Assembly: GCA_029721515.1 (NCBI GenBank)
Contig: CM056559.1
Span: 2,481,001 to 2,545,000 of the forward strand
Source: Synanceia verrucosa
Taxonomy: Eukaryota > Chordata > Actinopteri > Perciformes > Synanceiidae
Reading direction: 5' to 3'
DNA length: 64,000 nucleotides
Under the pieces are notes generated by a model, which was not told the origin of the DNA, searched no databases, and worked only from the letters and a program-made list of their open reading frames with translations. Position numbers and translations under genes: made by a program. This document shows positions 12,330 to 26,795 of the stretch, one piece after another (positions within the stretch are counted from its first letter, which is position 1; every line of letters begins with the position of its first letter).

Positions 12330-14200
12330 TGCTCAAATATTTACATCTTAGCAGACCTGTAAATATCATGTTATACTATATACTCCTTATAACATTATGT
12401 TCGTAGGTGTGAAGCTCTTTTCTGTCACTTTCCTTGAAGCAGTCAAAGCAGAACACATCATTAAAATGTTGGCTGGACTCTTGCAGACCCGTACAGTTGA
12501 TTTAACTCTGGCTTCCTGTGATCACTGAGCAGCTCCTGATACCTTTGAACCTCACATGTTATTGTCCTCCTCCTCCTCCAGTGGAAACCGCCTTTACGGG
12601 GCTCAATGGGAATTATTCACAGTCTCCTCAGGGCTCTGACAAGGTCGTGGGCTTTCTGTCTCCCCTCTCTGCTGGCTTCTGTTCTGAACCGTAATTGATT
12701 AGGTTAAACAGCCAGAGAGGGAAGGTCACGCCTGTAGCGGCTGATCTGGAGGACTCTACAGCACACGTGGCCACGGACACATGCTCTTCATCACCTGGCG
12801 ACAAACATGGACTTTAAATTTAACACGCTCAAAACCGCCAGATCGTCTATCAGAGGCAAAGACTGAGATCTGCTCTTTTTTATCCCTCTGTAATGAATGA
12901 TTTTCATTTTAAAAAATGCAAACATATTCGTTTTGGTTTCAGGAGCCTGTCAAAGGAGAGTGCCCGGTCACACATTAGTGCACAAAGAAAATCTCAAAAT
13001 AAATTCCAACAGGAACATTGTTCCCAGGAGGAGATGGAGTGAAAGGATGCTGTGCTCAATTTGTGCAGCGCCGGCGCCTCTGAATCAGCTCGGCTTCATT
13101 AGTCAGACTAGAATTGTTCTTGAAGGACATAAAACTGGCTGAATTGAGAGGTGGGCATGATGTGGGTAAAATCAGGGGAAGATCTGGGTGTTTTATCTGC
13201 TTTGGAATCAGTCAGCCAACACAGCAAATCCAGGTTTCTACTATTCCTGACAATGCTCACAATGTGAGCGCCACACAGGCACAGAATGGAAGAAATGCAC
13301 TCGTCAAAAACAACGAACATTTTCCCCTGGAAAACATTTGTTTGACATGTATTTTTTCTGCTCTCTGATGGCATTCGTGTTAAGATTTTGGACGTAGAAC
13401 AGAGATTCCACATGATGTGATAGCAAAAAGAAAATAAAAACGTTTGATGCTAAATTGCACTTTCCATCCTTGAGGCTCATCTCCTCACACAGCAGATGAA
13501 AACAACAGCAGCTCGTTGTAAAGGAGGATAAAACTTCACATTCCTCTGTTGTCTCTCTGCATCGTCAAGAGGAGTAAAGCCGTGGTGTTTTCTGTGCACT
13601 GCCTGCTGTTATCCACAAACACTTTCATAAACACACAGTTATATTTTGCATTTTGCAAGTCCATTGCAGCTGCAAATGGAAAATAGACAGAAGATGCATT
13701 GATTCAGACACATTTTGAATTTGCTACAAAACAAACCATTTAAGGGTCAGTTCAAGCAAATTACCAGAGCAGCACACACACATTTCCACTGTACAGACAT
13801 ATTTATGGTTGATTTGAAAAGTCAGTCTCAGAGGCCTGTTTTCATTCCCAGGTCAGGAAATACTGACACACTGGCAAACCCTCCACTGTCCTTTTGGTTT
13901 TTACTATTTTTATTGAAAAGATCAAGCATCATCATCATTTTCTTGTAAAATACTCGGTGCAATTGACGTCCGACGTTGTCACAAATTTATTAAACAATGG
14001 AAAAATGTTGGCTTTCTCTTCCTCCAAAGATCAGATAACACGTTTCATATGAGCCTTGTATGAAACACGAAACCATACAATAACGTTGCGAAATGATTGT
14101 TTCGGCTTCTGCAATAAAACTACTTAGTTATGGTTAAGAAAAAAAGATCACGTGTGTTTTAATATTAATTTAACTACATAACAACGTAACGTAACAACTC
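12330..14200. other. Non-coding stretch without recognised gene
   Basis: No supported exon or repeat family seen. The stretch 12570-12800 is somewhat GC-richer but gives no open frame with splice sites that I would defend. Confidence 0.45.
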
Positions 14201-14202
14201 AA

Positions 14203-14728
14203 CAAGACTGATATTGATATCAGATATCCAATATCAGCAAAAAAAAAAAAAGATTGCATCTAAAATCTCTGATCCCATCTAGTCCAGCTGTTCTATCCAG
14301 CAGCGCTGCATTTCTTGGATTTATTCAAGTTATTTTTCATGGTCCTCTATTTTATTTGCTATTTATTCTATTCAATTGCAGAATATGCTGATGTTTAATT
14401 TAAACTAGTGGTTATTTGCACTTTAAGAATACATATTTTTAAAGTTTTTGTTGGATTTATTGAGGTTATTTTTCAGGGTCTTACTTTCATTAAGTAGTAG
14501 ATTATTCTTATGTTTAAGGTTAAATTGATGTAACCCACTGGTTAATAATGAAAAGTTCAGGTTTTCTCTACTGTTGCTGAATATTGTTCTCTGTTTGAGT
14601 AAATAAGTAATGAAAGTATGGATGATTTATGCTGATGTTGTATCAGATCAATGTCAATATTTGTCCGTACTCAAGGCTGAAATATCGGTATTGTATCGGA
14701 AGTGAAAAAGTTGTATCTGAATGACACT
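14203..14728. repeat. Dispersed hAT-like repeat, copy A
   Basis: Starts GATATTGATATCAGATATCC and ends ACTCAAGGCTGAAATATCGG then TATCGGAAGTGAAAAAGTTG. The same start and end sequences occur at 55765-56130. It lacks coding sequence and looks like a non-autonomous hAT-type element common in fish; the superfamily is inferred from memory of the pattern, not from target-site duplications. Confidence 0.55.
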
Positions 14729-14729
14729 G

Positions 14730-16890
14730 AAAGATGAGGACACAGTGCAGCCGTCTCCTGTCCTGATATTCAACACACCCCTGGTTTGCTGAAATATTCA
14801 ATGTCAACAATTTTAGCGGTAACTAAGCTGGAAAAATGCATTTTCAGAGGAAGGCAAGTGAGAAAACATGTTGTTTTTGGACAGTTAGCCAGATGCAACA
14901 CTGAAACTGTTTTCTCCAGAGCAGGATTATTCAGAGAATGATCCATGTAATATTAGAATAATATCCAGTGAAATGCATGCATTTAACTCTTTGCTGTGTT
15001 TTAAATTATTAATTACCCATTCATCTGAATGCAGCTGCTAGTTTTAATTTACTCCCACTGACCAGGGATCATTGTGACTCAAGATAGATGAAATTCGGTA
15101 CGAACGGCTGCATGTGAATGAGCAGCAGGGCTCTGTTATCCCGATGCAGAGTGGAGCTCAGAGGGAGGCAGAGCCAGAGCCATGATGAGTCCATCCCCGG
15201 CAAATAAATTGGGGGTGACTTTGTGAGGGCCTTGAAGGAAAGGGAAGGGAATGAGAATGTGCTGTTGCTACGCTGCAGGATGATATTCATGGAAGATGAG
15301 AAGCAATGGTAATGTTATAGGTGAGGGAGGCGTCGAAGCTTCATGAAAGGGTGAAGGACGGATGACCCCGGTCACTGGCATCGCTGTGGAAGAAGAGGGA
15401 GCGTCAAACTGAGTCGACACTCACGTTTTCATCAGTGACCCAGGAGGAATACTACCCAATAAGTTAGCAGGACCTCGGTTCGTCGTGTTATCTTTTCTAG
15501 ATGCAAAACAGAAGCTTGGAAATGAAAATAAGTGAAAACAGAGAGCGTAGCCAAGTGTTATAATATTCCTGGAGAAATGCTTTTCCCTTTTTTTTCTTGA
15601 CAGCATATCTCTAAAGGCTGTGCTATCTTTTTTTTCTATTAAAGGGCAAAGCCTGATTTGAATATTCATAAACAGCATTCTGTAGACCTCTTTGTTTGAA
15701 TGCATTAATAAAACAACAAGTTTTTTATAATGAATGCAGCAGTAAAAAGGCTATAAAAGTGTAGGACTTTCTGAAGGAGGTCGTTAAAATTTGAGGGAAT
15801 AATAAGGCCCTTTTAGAGAATGTAGCAATGAAGTTGAGCAATTAAATTATTTAGACCTCCTGCAGAGAGAAGCGCTGCTAATTAGCATCAAACTACCTCA
15901 GCGTGATGAGATGAGCCAGTATCACACAGGTGCAATTGTCACTTTGTTTTGTTGAATAATGAAGAAGCTGACACTTGTTTCCAGGGCTGCTTGCTTCTCG
16001 TTCTGAGATCAGCGCAGGAAAGTCTGCAGAGCTGCTCTCTGAAAGGCCACAAATATCACTTCTACTGTATGTGTAATCTTCATTTTCAGGCGTTTGAAAC
16101 AATCACTCAGCTCCGCCTATGAAAGCCGAACACTGAGTGAAACAAATTAGCTGACAAGCAGAGCGTTCTGCTAATGAAGCGGGAATTAAAAAGGTGTTTG
16201 ATGGGCTACGACAGCAGGTACTGGTGTGCACATATCTAGCGCTGCCATGTTTCAGCGTTGTGTGTAATCCTGTCACAGTGCATCTCTGGGTGGAGGAGTG
16301 TGACAGTGAAGCGGTGAAGGAAGGGAGCTGGAGAGGGTTGCTGGGGGTCTGAGCGCCCAGCTTTTTACCCAGACATGAGGATGAGTGGCTGGCTGCTTGC
16401 AGAGGAAGAGGAGCACCCTGCCGTGGAGTGAAGGCAGCGTGAGCAGGGACAGCATGATGAATGAGGGAGGAGAGCTGCAGGAGGCCATAAATCAATACCT
16501 CCTCCTCTCTCCTCTCTTTTAAGGTGGATACTCCCATCCACATCTTCTTGTCCTGTCTGGTTTTAAAGATGATGGAGGAACACCCCTGAACCTAACTGAT
16601 GGGCAGCTGTTAGCGCTTCCTGCGCACCATCCAACGGATGAAGTCACCCTCTGGAGGGGACTTATAAGGCTGAGTGCGCTACCGCTAACTGCATCCGTCC
16701 GACTCTATCAATGATTGATCAAATGCTTTGTAGCGTCTCCTGAGCTGAGATTTGAAACCCTTAATCCCATCCCCATTAAAGGTTCTTCTTTATAAAGACA
16801 CATTGCTGAATAAATACACTCTCTGCAACACCTTGTTAATGCAGCCAAATGTACTTTATTACATTCATTTGAAGGGACGACACGGGGCTG
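14730..16890. other. Non-coding stretch without recognised gene
   Basis: No gene seen. The minus-strand frame over 16103-16543 is His/Ser/Pro-rich and has no family resemblance. The AT-rich 15700-15900 block has homeodomain-like TAATTA/ATTAAAT words that might indicate conserved regulatory DNA, but only alignment could tell. Confidence 0.4.
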
Positions 16891-16893
16891 CAA

Positions 16894-17340
16894 TTAAGAC
16901 ATTGAGTGCCAGTGACGTATTTCGACATGGTTTTTCTGCAGCTGGTTGCTGATCGCAGTCTCCTGCAGCCTGTGAGTAATGTTGGGGCTTCTGGGAGATG
17001 TAGTCAGAGCATAAAGAGACGGTATACACCACAGAGATCAAAACAGGAAGTGGAGACGATCGAGATTAGAGAGCAAAACAAACAGAATCTGGACAAAAAG
17101 TGGTGATTTTGGTGAAAGTGTCCTCTACTCTACCTTTGATAAAACAAGAATGGAACAAGGTAAAAACAAACATTTTTTTCATGATGAAATAGAGAGTCTC
17201 TTCTTTCATTTGAGCTATTCGGTGTTTTCAGAATCATAGTACAAAATATTCTGTGGGTCTAGAAATATGACTGAAAATGGACAAAAACACTGGAACAAGA
17301 CACTTTCTGTTTTATAAACCGACTGACACTCAATGACCGA
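16894..17340 (-). mobile_element. piggyBac-like MITE, copy 3 (orientation B)
   Basis: Near-complete copy: begins TTAAGACATTGAGTGCCAGTGACGTA and ends CTGACACTCAATGACC. The interior is the reverse complement of copies 1 and 2. The motif GGCTTCTGGGAGATGTAGT is at 16986-17004. Length about 445 bp, non-coding; an incidental open frame (GASGRCSQSIKRRYTPQRSK) is shared with other copies. Confidence 0.85.
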
Positions 17341-17344
17341 AGAC

Positions 17345-20300
17345 TTTCAGCTATTTTACCCGACATTTTCCTCCAAAATTATCAAAAACATGTTCTCACT
17401 TACTTCCATATCCTCCACCTGAATACAAAATGAATTAAATTCTGTTTGTGGTGTTTATCAAAAAGAAAAATTGGATTTAAAAAAAAAAATCATATCCTGG
17501 ATATCACATTTCAGCTGTTGACTGGGTTTTTACCATTTTCAACATCATGTTTGAGAAATTATCTGTCCTATAATTAATACTTTTGGTTGTTATTTTCATA
17601 ACTGAACAATCATTTGAGTATAAAATTTATAATGAAATCTGTAAATATTACAGTCTGTCTTTTTAAATTTTGCTACTTACATACAAATCATCATTTGGAA
17701 ATATAACAACATGAACATGAGCAAAGTTAAAGGTTGTCGAAATCCAGTCCTCAAATATTTTATTTTTTCTTCTTTAAATCAACAAACTGGATGGGAGGAA
17801 ATCAAGAACAAAGTGAACATTTATCTCCATCTTATGTGGTCGTTGTGTAGAGTTAACCTACCTGTGCAGCAGGGATGTGAACCAGATTGACAGCTCTTAA
17901 AAGGAGGGAAAGCTCTGGTGTGCGGCCCTTTTCTGTGACCAGCAGCAGCACACTGAGCTCCTTTTGGTCACACCAGTGACCACCAATGAATCATTAAAGG
18001 CTCCACACGCTGAAAGCTGACATATCCCATTCAGCTTTTTCTAATCAAACCGTTTGAGTAGCACAGGGCTACTTTAGCCAGCCCAGCCTCTGCTCTGCTT
18101 CCTCCATTATTGACTTGTGTGTATCAGGACTTCCCATGAGTATCGAGCAAACAGCGTGGCCCACAGAGAGCTGGCTCTCATCATTCCCCGGCTCTTTACT
18201 CGCCTTGACAGCATCTACGAGCAAATATTTGAGCTGAGATAAGATCCACATTAGCAGGAGATCTAAATTTGCTGGAGGAAATAACACGACCACCTCCATC
18301 ATTTCAAGTGAAAGTGACTTTACTTGAAACCAAGTGTAGCACACAGGGTGGAGACGTCCTTTGAAGAATAAAGACACAATGGAGTCGGTTGATTGATTCA
18401 GTTTTTCATTTTAAAACGCTCACTATCCCCACATCAGCGGACAAGTTGTCAACGGCATGTGCAGACAGTGAAACTGATGTTTCAATGATGTGCGACAAGT
18501 TCTGGTTCAGTTTTCGCAGTGTAGAGACTTAAGCTGCATTAATGATCAGCAGAGCAGAACTGTCTTTACTGGACCTGTTGGGACAAAATCAGCAAACTTG
18601 AGTCCGTCTCTCAGTGGATCTTCGTCTCACTGAAGCTCGAAAAGGGACAAAAATAAAAACGTGAGTCGGCACCAAAGCAGAGAGTCAATGAAGCGAGTAG
18701 AAAACACACCCCAGGTTCAAAATATTAATGAAGCCCAAGGTTGTTGAGGGAAGAGGAGCTCAATAACTTATTAATGTGGATTTGACACAAAAAATAACTT
18801 GACAAAAAAAGCCCTCCTCGGTGCAATAAACAGGGCCCTGAAACATCAAGCATGTGTCGACAGCAAATTGATGATATCAAATTATAAACACACAGAAAAC
18901 CACATTCAATCATGCATCCTTTTATATTCGGGGAACAAAGCGCTTTCTTCGAGAAAACAAAATTCACTAACACAAATGGCTTTTCACTCGACTGCTAAAA
19001 GCATGTCTTCACAATTTGTAGCGCGGGCTGTTTTTCTCTGACATATCAATATCGAGATTAAGCCCAGAAAAGAGAGAAAGGAGCAGAAACAGCGAGCGGC
19101 AGGAGGTATACTTGTGGTTCACAGCAATCAATATAGGTATCAGTGGGATACTTCCAGCTGCTGGCTGACATCAAAGCCTGACTGGAGGGGGCTTCTCGCC
19201 TCACGCCATGCAGATTGTGCAGCAGAAGAGTGCTGGAAATGAAGAGGAGATGTGTGGGAAAAAATGATCTTTGTGCCTCAGGATTGAGATGTGTTTGCAT
19301 ACAGTGCACATCCAAGAATTCACCACGTCCTCATGTTTTCCTCCCAGTTTGTGCTTTTTTTAGGGGTGAGACGATTGAGTGGGAGTTGAGCAAAAGTTGT
19401 ATATTTGGTCCGGCCCTTCTTGCTCTGTAAATCTAAAGCTCCGGGGGGGCTTGCAGATTATTTTTCAGCATAACAACCTGCAGCTCTGAGTATAAGTCTT
19501 CACCTTCACAGTCTCCTTTCTGCTGTAGCCCAGAGGAGCGCACAATGCACCTCACTAATGCTTCTCTCTGATTGTCAATCAGTTTTATGTGCAAAAGAAC
19601 CGAGCACTGCTCTAATTGTGTTTGCATAAGATCTGTTTGGTATTGCATTGGCAAGCAGCGCTGAACCATTCGCTTCCACCTCACTGAACAAGAAAATAGG
19701 GCCTTAGTTATGTTGGCAGGGAGGCATAAATCTGCCACTCCTTGGGAACCATCACACCTCTATTGGACTGCAAAAGTTACCACATGTACACTTACTGAAA
19801 TAGTATTTGAAAACGAATAAGTACTTTGGAAGAGCTATTAGCTGGAAACACCACATTATGTACGTGGGCACATGTTGTTTTTCTCATGCTATAGTGGAGG
19901 AAGTGGAGCCTTTTTTTTCTGTGGAGGGACTGCCAAACAATAATAATACATCAAGCCCATGCAAAGCATAACGTGTATATGGCATATATCAGGACTTCAG
20001 TAAAGCATGGCTCAAACAGGAGCTCAGCAGATTCAAAGATGACGGACCGAGCCAAAAGTATTCATTTATTTCATAATAAAACTACCTGAACTACCAAACT
20101 ACCAAACAAACAAATTCTTGAAAAGAGAGATGTTCCTCAGTTCAACAGAAGTGCACACATTCTGCTTTCTGTCATCATCCAAAATTGACCTCATGACCTC
20201 GGAAAAAGTGGAAAAAACAGACTTCTGGAGGGACGACAGAGCAGGACGGACGCTTGAGTTTACGTCAGCACAGAACGCTGCTAGAACTGGAGAATTAAAT

Positions 20301-23300
20301 TCAGAATCATCGAGGGGGATGTTTCATGATGACCAAAGAAACAGGTAATAAACTAATAATAAGATGTCAATACCTGAGGCTGACAATACCATGGCTTCAT
20401 TTCTAACTGGTCTGGATACACAGAGCTTAAAAAACAGACAGTCGACGTCCAGACAGACTAATTAGTGAATAAAGGGAGTTCAGGAGGACGTGGCCTCCAT
20501 ATAATTTACCTTTAACCAAGACATTTGGAGCAAAGCATGAAGGAAATCTGACCAAAAGACACAACAAATGAAAGAGGTGTGAATCTGTGAACACCATGAA
20601 TTAGGCCCAAAGCTACTGACTTATTGGCAAAACCGCTACGGAAACTGCCATACAACCAACTTTGAGCCACATTTAACATTAAAACGTGATATAATGTACT
20701 ATCAGCAGCTCTAACTAAATGCTTGTTATACTCTAAAAACATTTTCTGTTTGGTGTCTTGACAGCGACACACATTTTGACGCTCCAAGCCGTTCACTTTT
20801 CAGTTTCTGAAATATTTACAGAGGATTTCAGTGTTTTCTGGAGGTGTGTACGTCATGTGAGATAGGAGTGAGTATTGGCAAGGACTTCACAATACGATAC
20901 GTATCGCAATACTTGAGTCACAGTACAATACATTATCGTGATATTCTACATAGATTACTGAGAAATTCAAAATTTTGCATGATCTCTTCCTGCTGCATTA
21001 CCAGATTTGGAAAACACTGAAGTGTTCCTACGCTATGAACAACTGATGAGTCATCTTCTGTTCAAATAATAAAAACAAAAACCCTGCAGTTGAGGAACAT
21101 CTTGAGAGTCAGGCAGTGTTGGGTCAAGTGATAAAGTGTTGTGAAATTAAAAATGTTTTCCACTTGTTCTGAATCTGCCGTTATGATTGCTAATGAGCAC
21201 AGTTTAATGGATTTCTCAGTGTTTTGCGGCCTCACGTTGAACAGCGCTGCATCACGGCAGCTCTCTGGTTTAAAATGGATGAAAACTATGCAGGCCGGTG
21301 CTGCAGGTCCTTTTTTAGAAAACAATTAATCACGCTGGACTCACACCATCTCAATATTGCAATTAAGGAAATAAATGCATGTGTGTAAACCAATAATGAG
21401 CAAAACAAACAGCATCAAATTCAATAAGACAAGCTGTCACATCCATCACAGCTTAGCACTGGTGCTGCTTTATTTTAGATTTTTCTTTTTACACTGACAA
21501 TAATTAGATCAGCAGCCACCAACTGAACCTCCCATCCTCCATTTTCTGCTGGAATTGACACTAATTTTAATTTAATTACAAAACTATTAATCGTCTCTTT
21601 TAGCTTATTAAAGATTTGGATACTGTGCATCGTGCAGATATTTTCTCTTGCCGCAGCAGGAAAATGTCAAATCGAAAACCTTTCTTTACTCAGCTCTTTG
21701 TCAGGTCCACTTCATCTGTATCACTGTTCAGCTTTTCCAGCATTTTTATGTGCCAGTGAGAAAACTACGACCCATAAAATGATGTCCAGGCATGCACAGT
21801 CCTCAGATGATTAATCCTAATGAAGCTGACTTTTTACTGAGCATGACCAGCAGGTTCAAATCCCACCTGACCTGCACACTTCAGTTCACGACATGATGCA
21901 TCTAAACCAACTCAGCACAGCGCTGCTTGGAGCGAAAAGCTAACATCAGCACATTTTGCTCCCGACATGTCACATTTGCTTGTTTCACTTTGTTTTCAGC
22001 ATCAAAACCACCATGTAGGTACCCTCAGAGTCATTTAGGTTCAGGGAAGAAATACATGTTTGCATAGTAAAAAAAAGACTGTAAGCTGATTGTTATGTGA
22101 CTTATGGAGGAGAAACAACAGACTCCTGGATGTTTTTTTTTGTTATTGCTGAACCTACTCACCTCCCACCCTCCTACTCTGTCTTTTCACTCTTTATATA
22201 TAGTTAATGGACACCCAGTGTGTTTACTACTGTTGCCAAAAGGTGCCTCAACCGGTAATGAACACTATAAATTTAGATTTGATACCATGGGAATGAGGAG
22301 CTGACATGCTAATACACTCAATATGACAATGCTAACATGCTGATACTATGTTCAACACTGATACTATCAGCATCTGAAGCTGGACACTGGAGGCAGCCGA
22401 GCAGGAAGAAGAGATGCCCGGCAGCAGAGATGGAGCAGGAGGCGATGTGGAGATGTGGGTGGTAGTTTCTCCTCCTCTTCTCCTGGCTCCAGCAGGAGGC
22501 CTGTATGGATGTAGACTTTTCTGGCAGCACATGTGAGGAAAGCCTCTCACCTGATAACTGAGTGTTATAAAGCACAGAGTCCTGCAAAGTTCTTGTTGCT
22601 TATACACCTACTTTAGTCCCTGCAGAACCTCCCACACGAAAAAATGAAAGTACCTGCATCGTTTAGTGGCAAGCATGTCGCCAACAGGACAGCTTATCAT
22701 CACCAGGAAAAACACAAGAAAAAAACTGTTTTCCACGCTGAAAAAAAACAAACAATAAACAACAGTTCATGTTGGGTAAAAGTAAAATACAAACTAAGTA
22801 CCGTTATCATCCTAGTAAAAGGTTCATTTTATACACAGAATATACGTCAACATATTTTCACTATATTTTATGACACCAGCAAGACTCAGCAGCAGATAAA
22901 CAGCTGGTTAACGTCACTCATCTGAATTATTCTGTTATTAAGCGTCAGACTGCAGGATTGTGTTTTTATATTTACTGAGTGATATTTTTATAATTTCTTT
23001 CAACATGTTGGAAAAGCGACTATGGATGCTGCAGTTTGCATGAGTTTATAAATGAGGAGCTACGTCTGAAATTAACTTATAAAATGTAAAATACCCAATG
23101 CAAATCCTACTGGCCTTTTATGGTATGCATTCATGTAGTCAGTGTCTTCAGGACATGTTCTTGCACACTTTTAGTGAGTCTACATTGCATGTTACAACTT
23201 AAATTGAAAGAAAAACAAAGGAAGTCAAGTGTCTGTTCTAAGGTCGAAGAAAAAGTGAATTAAAGTCCCCCAAAATGTTTTTTTTTCATAAATTCTATGT

Positions 23301-24335
23301 TTCTGTGAGGAGGCAGGCCTATGAATAAATGTATACTAAAACAACAGCTGCATGCGGCTCGCAGCCTAATGGGAAAGAACATTACCCCCAAAACATCAGG
23401 ACCACACTTTTCTGCTTCCCAATCGGAGCTGGGATGGAAATGGCCTTCCAAATTCTATCTCCAACTCCATCCATTAGTCTGCCGTGGATTTCTTACCTCT
23501 GACATCTCAATCAAAAGTGGAGATATTGCTCAGAGAGGAGGGGAACAGATGTTCGGGGCATGTCAGCAAATCACTCATAACAACATCACAGCTTTTTTAA
23601 GTCACTGGCGATAAATGTAGCTTGAAATTGCAACTTTTTTTCCCCCAACGGAACAAAGTGTTTGAAGATCAGCGACTGTGAAAGTAGACGCAGACGTATT
23701 ATCCAGTAATGACTGACAGGCTTCATGACGTATTGCTGCAGGGAGAGATTTTCTTTTCAAGGCCGACACAGATTTCTTACAGTAAGGAAGCGCAGAGGCG
23801 TTTTTTAGTAACCTTTGTTTTTGTGGTTTTATCGACTTCATGTGACATGAATATGAAAAATAATTTAGCAAGTCTAGAAAGTTTTAGTTTTACAGCAGTC
23901 AAAGGATCAGACTGTAAAATATGTATATTTTAATTTTCATGTGACGTCACGCTGATGTGCTTTTTTACTTTTTCTTCCTCATCACCGTGTGGACGCCAGT
24001 ATTTCTCTCCAATCCACGTGTTTGATATCTGTTTCTGATTTTTGATGCTAAACATAAAATGTCTGCTAAACTGTTAAGTTACACAGCAGTTTTAATTAAA
24101 ATGAGCTCCACCTTTACCAGCTGCACTTAGTTTTTTGTTTTGTAGTTTTTTACTCACTGTGGTCTCATTTTTCACTACTAAGTGAAACACTGCACCTCTA
24201 TAGATCGTGGATATATGGACTGATGCAAACACTGCATGAAGACATAACTGAGTTGCAAAATAGAAAAGCTATAAATCATGAGAAAAAAGAAAAAAACTGA
24301 AATTGAATTTCTTTAATTCTGGTGTTTTTGGTGGG
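17345..24335. other. Non-coding stretch without recognised gene
   Basis: Apart from a short repeat fragment at 20865-20965, I see no exon, domain or RNA gene. Open frames are below 110 codons and unsupported. Confidence 0.45.
20865..20965. repeat. Fragment of a CGATACGTATCG-type DNA repeat
   Basis: ACAATACGATACGTATCGCAATACTTGAGTCACAGTACAATAC followed by TATCGTGATATT resembles the end of hAT-type fish elements full of (A/C)GATAC words. Only this short piece is visible. Confidence 0.4.
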
Positions 24336-24339
24336 TTTG

Positions 24340-24515
24340 TAAATGCCAGTCATTAGTTAATCTGGAAGGCCTTCTACTTTGGTGTCTATCATTTCTTTTT
24401 CCTGGTTAAATTATTTTTGTCTTTATAAAGGACAGAGTTTGTCTGCACAGATTCTGAGGCTAGTTTGTATTTTGTGTTATTGAGCTGTACAAATAAAACT
24501 GACTTGACTTTTGAG
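24340..24515 (+). repeat. Retroelement 3' tail-like fragment
   Basis: Ends with TTGTGTTATTGAGCTGTACAAATAAAACTGACTTGACTT, the usual form of LINE/SINE 3' ends in fish (a structured end, AATAAA, then a short direct-repeat tail). No coding part remains. Confidence 0.35.
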
Positions 24516-25056
24516 TATTTTTTCCTCCACTAACAGAGAAAAACAGTGATAACGATGTTTGGAGTGTGATGCTACAGTGAAGCTAACTATGCTAATGCTA
24601 ATGCCATGAAACAAAGGCACTTGAATCATCTTTCTGCTGCTCTTAATGAAACTCTTTTTGATGATCGTACTGAAACGTTATCACTTTGTCATTTCGTCAG
24701 TTGGGTCGATTTTCAAACCATCATAATGAGGAAGCGTTATCGACTTTAAACATGTTTGTACATGCTTGCAGCTGCCTCCTTAATAATTAATTGGTTGAGC
24801 GTCATCACTGAGGTTTGGAAAAACAACCTTAAGAGTTCGTTAAACCTCGCAGGACTTTTCAAGAGCACAGGAAGAGCATGTGCTGAACACAGCATGTATA
24901 ATGACCCCCAGCAGAGCCATCAATAACCATAATGGTCATCTGGACATTTATGTTACAGTTACTGGGATGAAGAATGAGCCGTTTAAGTCAGAGGACAGCC
25001 TTTATACACACTGATTATCAAGTTTTCAAATGGCAAAAAAAAAAAATAACACACAC

Positions 25057-25085
25057 GCTGTTATTTGCTTTTTGCAAATAACAGC
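25057..25085. repeat. Perfect 12-bp inverted repeat
   Basis: GCTGTTATTTGC, a TTTTT loop, then GCAAATAACAGC. The stem is perfect, but too short for a microRNA precursor. It could be a cruciform or a palindromic binding site (ATTTGC is Oct-like), or chance in AT-rich DNA. Confidence 0.55.
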
Positions 25086-26728
25086 TTTTAATGAGTAAAC
25101 TGGTTTCTGACTCGAAGCTCCTCTAATCTGAAATATTTTAGTTATTCTTTAGGAAAGAAAAATGTTGATTCGATAACTCTGATTTTAACCACTTAAGCAG
25201 CCAACCTGTGTATCTGGTCTTCACTGTCAGTTGCCTCTCAGTAAAATGGATTCATCTTTCATTCCTTAAGTTGACTTTAATCATACATTTATGCACGTAA
25301 AGCTTTTCTTAATTAATAAAATATGGATTTCTGAATAATTCCTCGTTCCTTTGGATACATTTTCAATCCTGCAGATCTTTTAAAACGCTCCATCGACATG
25401 AATACATTTTATTTATAAACCAGCTGAACCTCTCATAGATTCTGTTCATTACACTCATTTGGAAACTAATTTGTTTTTCGTTATTAGTTCATCATTTATT
25501 TCTGAAGCCAATGTGACGTTCTTACATCAAAAATGCATTTCTCTCTGTTCTGCCTGCGAGATAATTAATGTGAATAACAGAGTATATGCAGCACTACATG
25601 AATATAGATAAAACTGAAGAAACCAAAATGCACTTTCTCACTGATTCGTCTTCAGGAACCGTTGAATAAAACATGGAATTAAAAATGTGATTTATGGACG
25701 AAAAAAGGTTTGTTAATGGCAGACTGCGACTTATTTTAACATCAAACTGTGTGTTTCAGTTTTATCAGCCTCATGAGTGTTAAGATGCATTGGCTGTTTA
25801 ATCACACAGCATTTAATTAAATCAAACAATAAAACACCAAAGTATGAAAAATAATTTTTGCTGCAGAAAGTTTAGACTTGGGCCGGATCGTTGAACTTTT
25901 CCCCTGGCAGACACCAAATTTAAAATCAGCTCTGATACTTTCTGTTAGTCTAAAGTGTGGTGTAAACATAATATGTGCCAAGTGTTAATTAAAATGTTCT
26001 GAAAGTGAAGCAAAGATCAAGCTGGAAACATGACAGACATGCTGTTTCTAATGAATTTATATCAAAATATTTTTTTTTTTTAATGTTTTAGTCTCTCATT
26101 CTGTTCTGATTTTTCTTTACATGCAGTTTATGGTCGTCTCTTTAGTCTCGGTGTTGTGTCTCAGGTCTGTTAGTTAAACTCTTTCACCTGCTGCTCACGG
26201 TGTTCACAGTCACTCACTGATTAGATGAGCTACAATCAGAGCAACTGCTCCACTGAGAGTCTTTGTTAAACACCTCTTTCTTCTCAAAGTCAGCATGCCA
26301 TGAGCAGATGTGAATCACAACATGTTTAGTTGGACTCTGGGATCCCTGCATGCAGTTCTCTTTGTTCCTTTTGGTTGCTTGTAGTTATTATCATTAAATC
26401 CTGAGATAAAGTCCCCCTGCAGATGTGAGGTTGAGGTCACATGCACCAGAAGTGTGTCAGTGGATTAGTGGCTTCCCCTCTTTGCAGCAGAGCGACCACA
26501 CTTCCCTGCATGAACACATATGATTTTAATCACTGCTGCCACTTCTGTAACTCTTCATTTTCTTCATGAAGCTCAGCCTCTTTCAGGCATGGGAACTCTG
26601 CAAACTACACCATCAATGAGGTGTCATGGTGATGGAGTCAAAAAGACTTTCAAAGTCAAATTACACTCATGGAAATCTAATACTGATATCAGTCAGTTAT
26701 CAATCACCATGTCAAAAGTAACTCTTTG

Positions 26729-26795
26729 AGCTGTTTTATAAAACCCAAAGTGCCTCGTTCCAGCGTTTTTACCCATTTTGAGTCTGTTTTCTTGC
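26729..26795 (+). mobile_element. piggyBac-like MITE, left-end fragment
   Basis: GAGCTGTTTTATAAAACCCAAAGTGCCTCGTTCCAGCGTTTTTACCCATTTTGAGT matches the left 60 bp of the family in orientation A, then the similarity stops. Confidence 0.6.

Noticed and set aside
16103..16543. 146-residue minus-strand frame
   Set aside because: Low-complexity His/Ser/Pro composition, overlapping another open frame, with no splice sites or family resemblance.
25057..25085. microRNA precursor
   Set aside because: The 12-bp stem is far too short for a Drosha/Dicer substrate.
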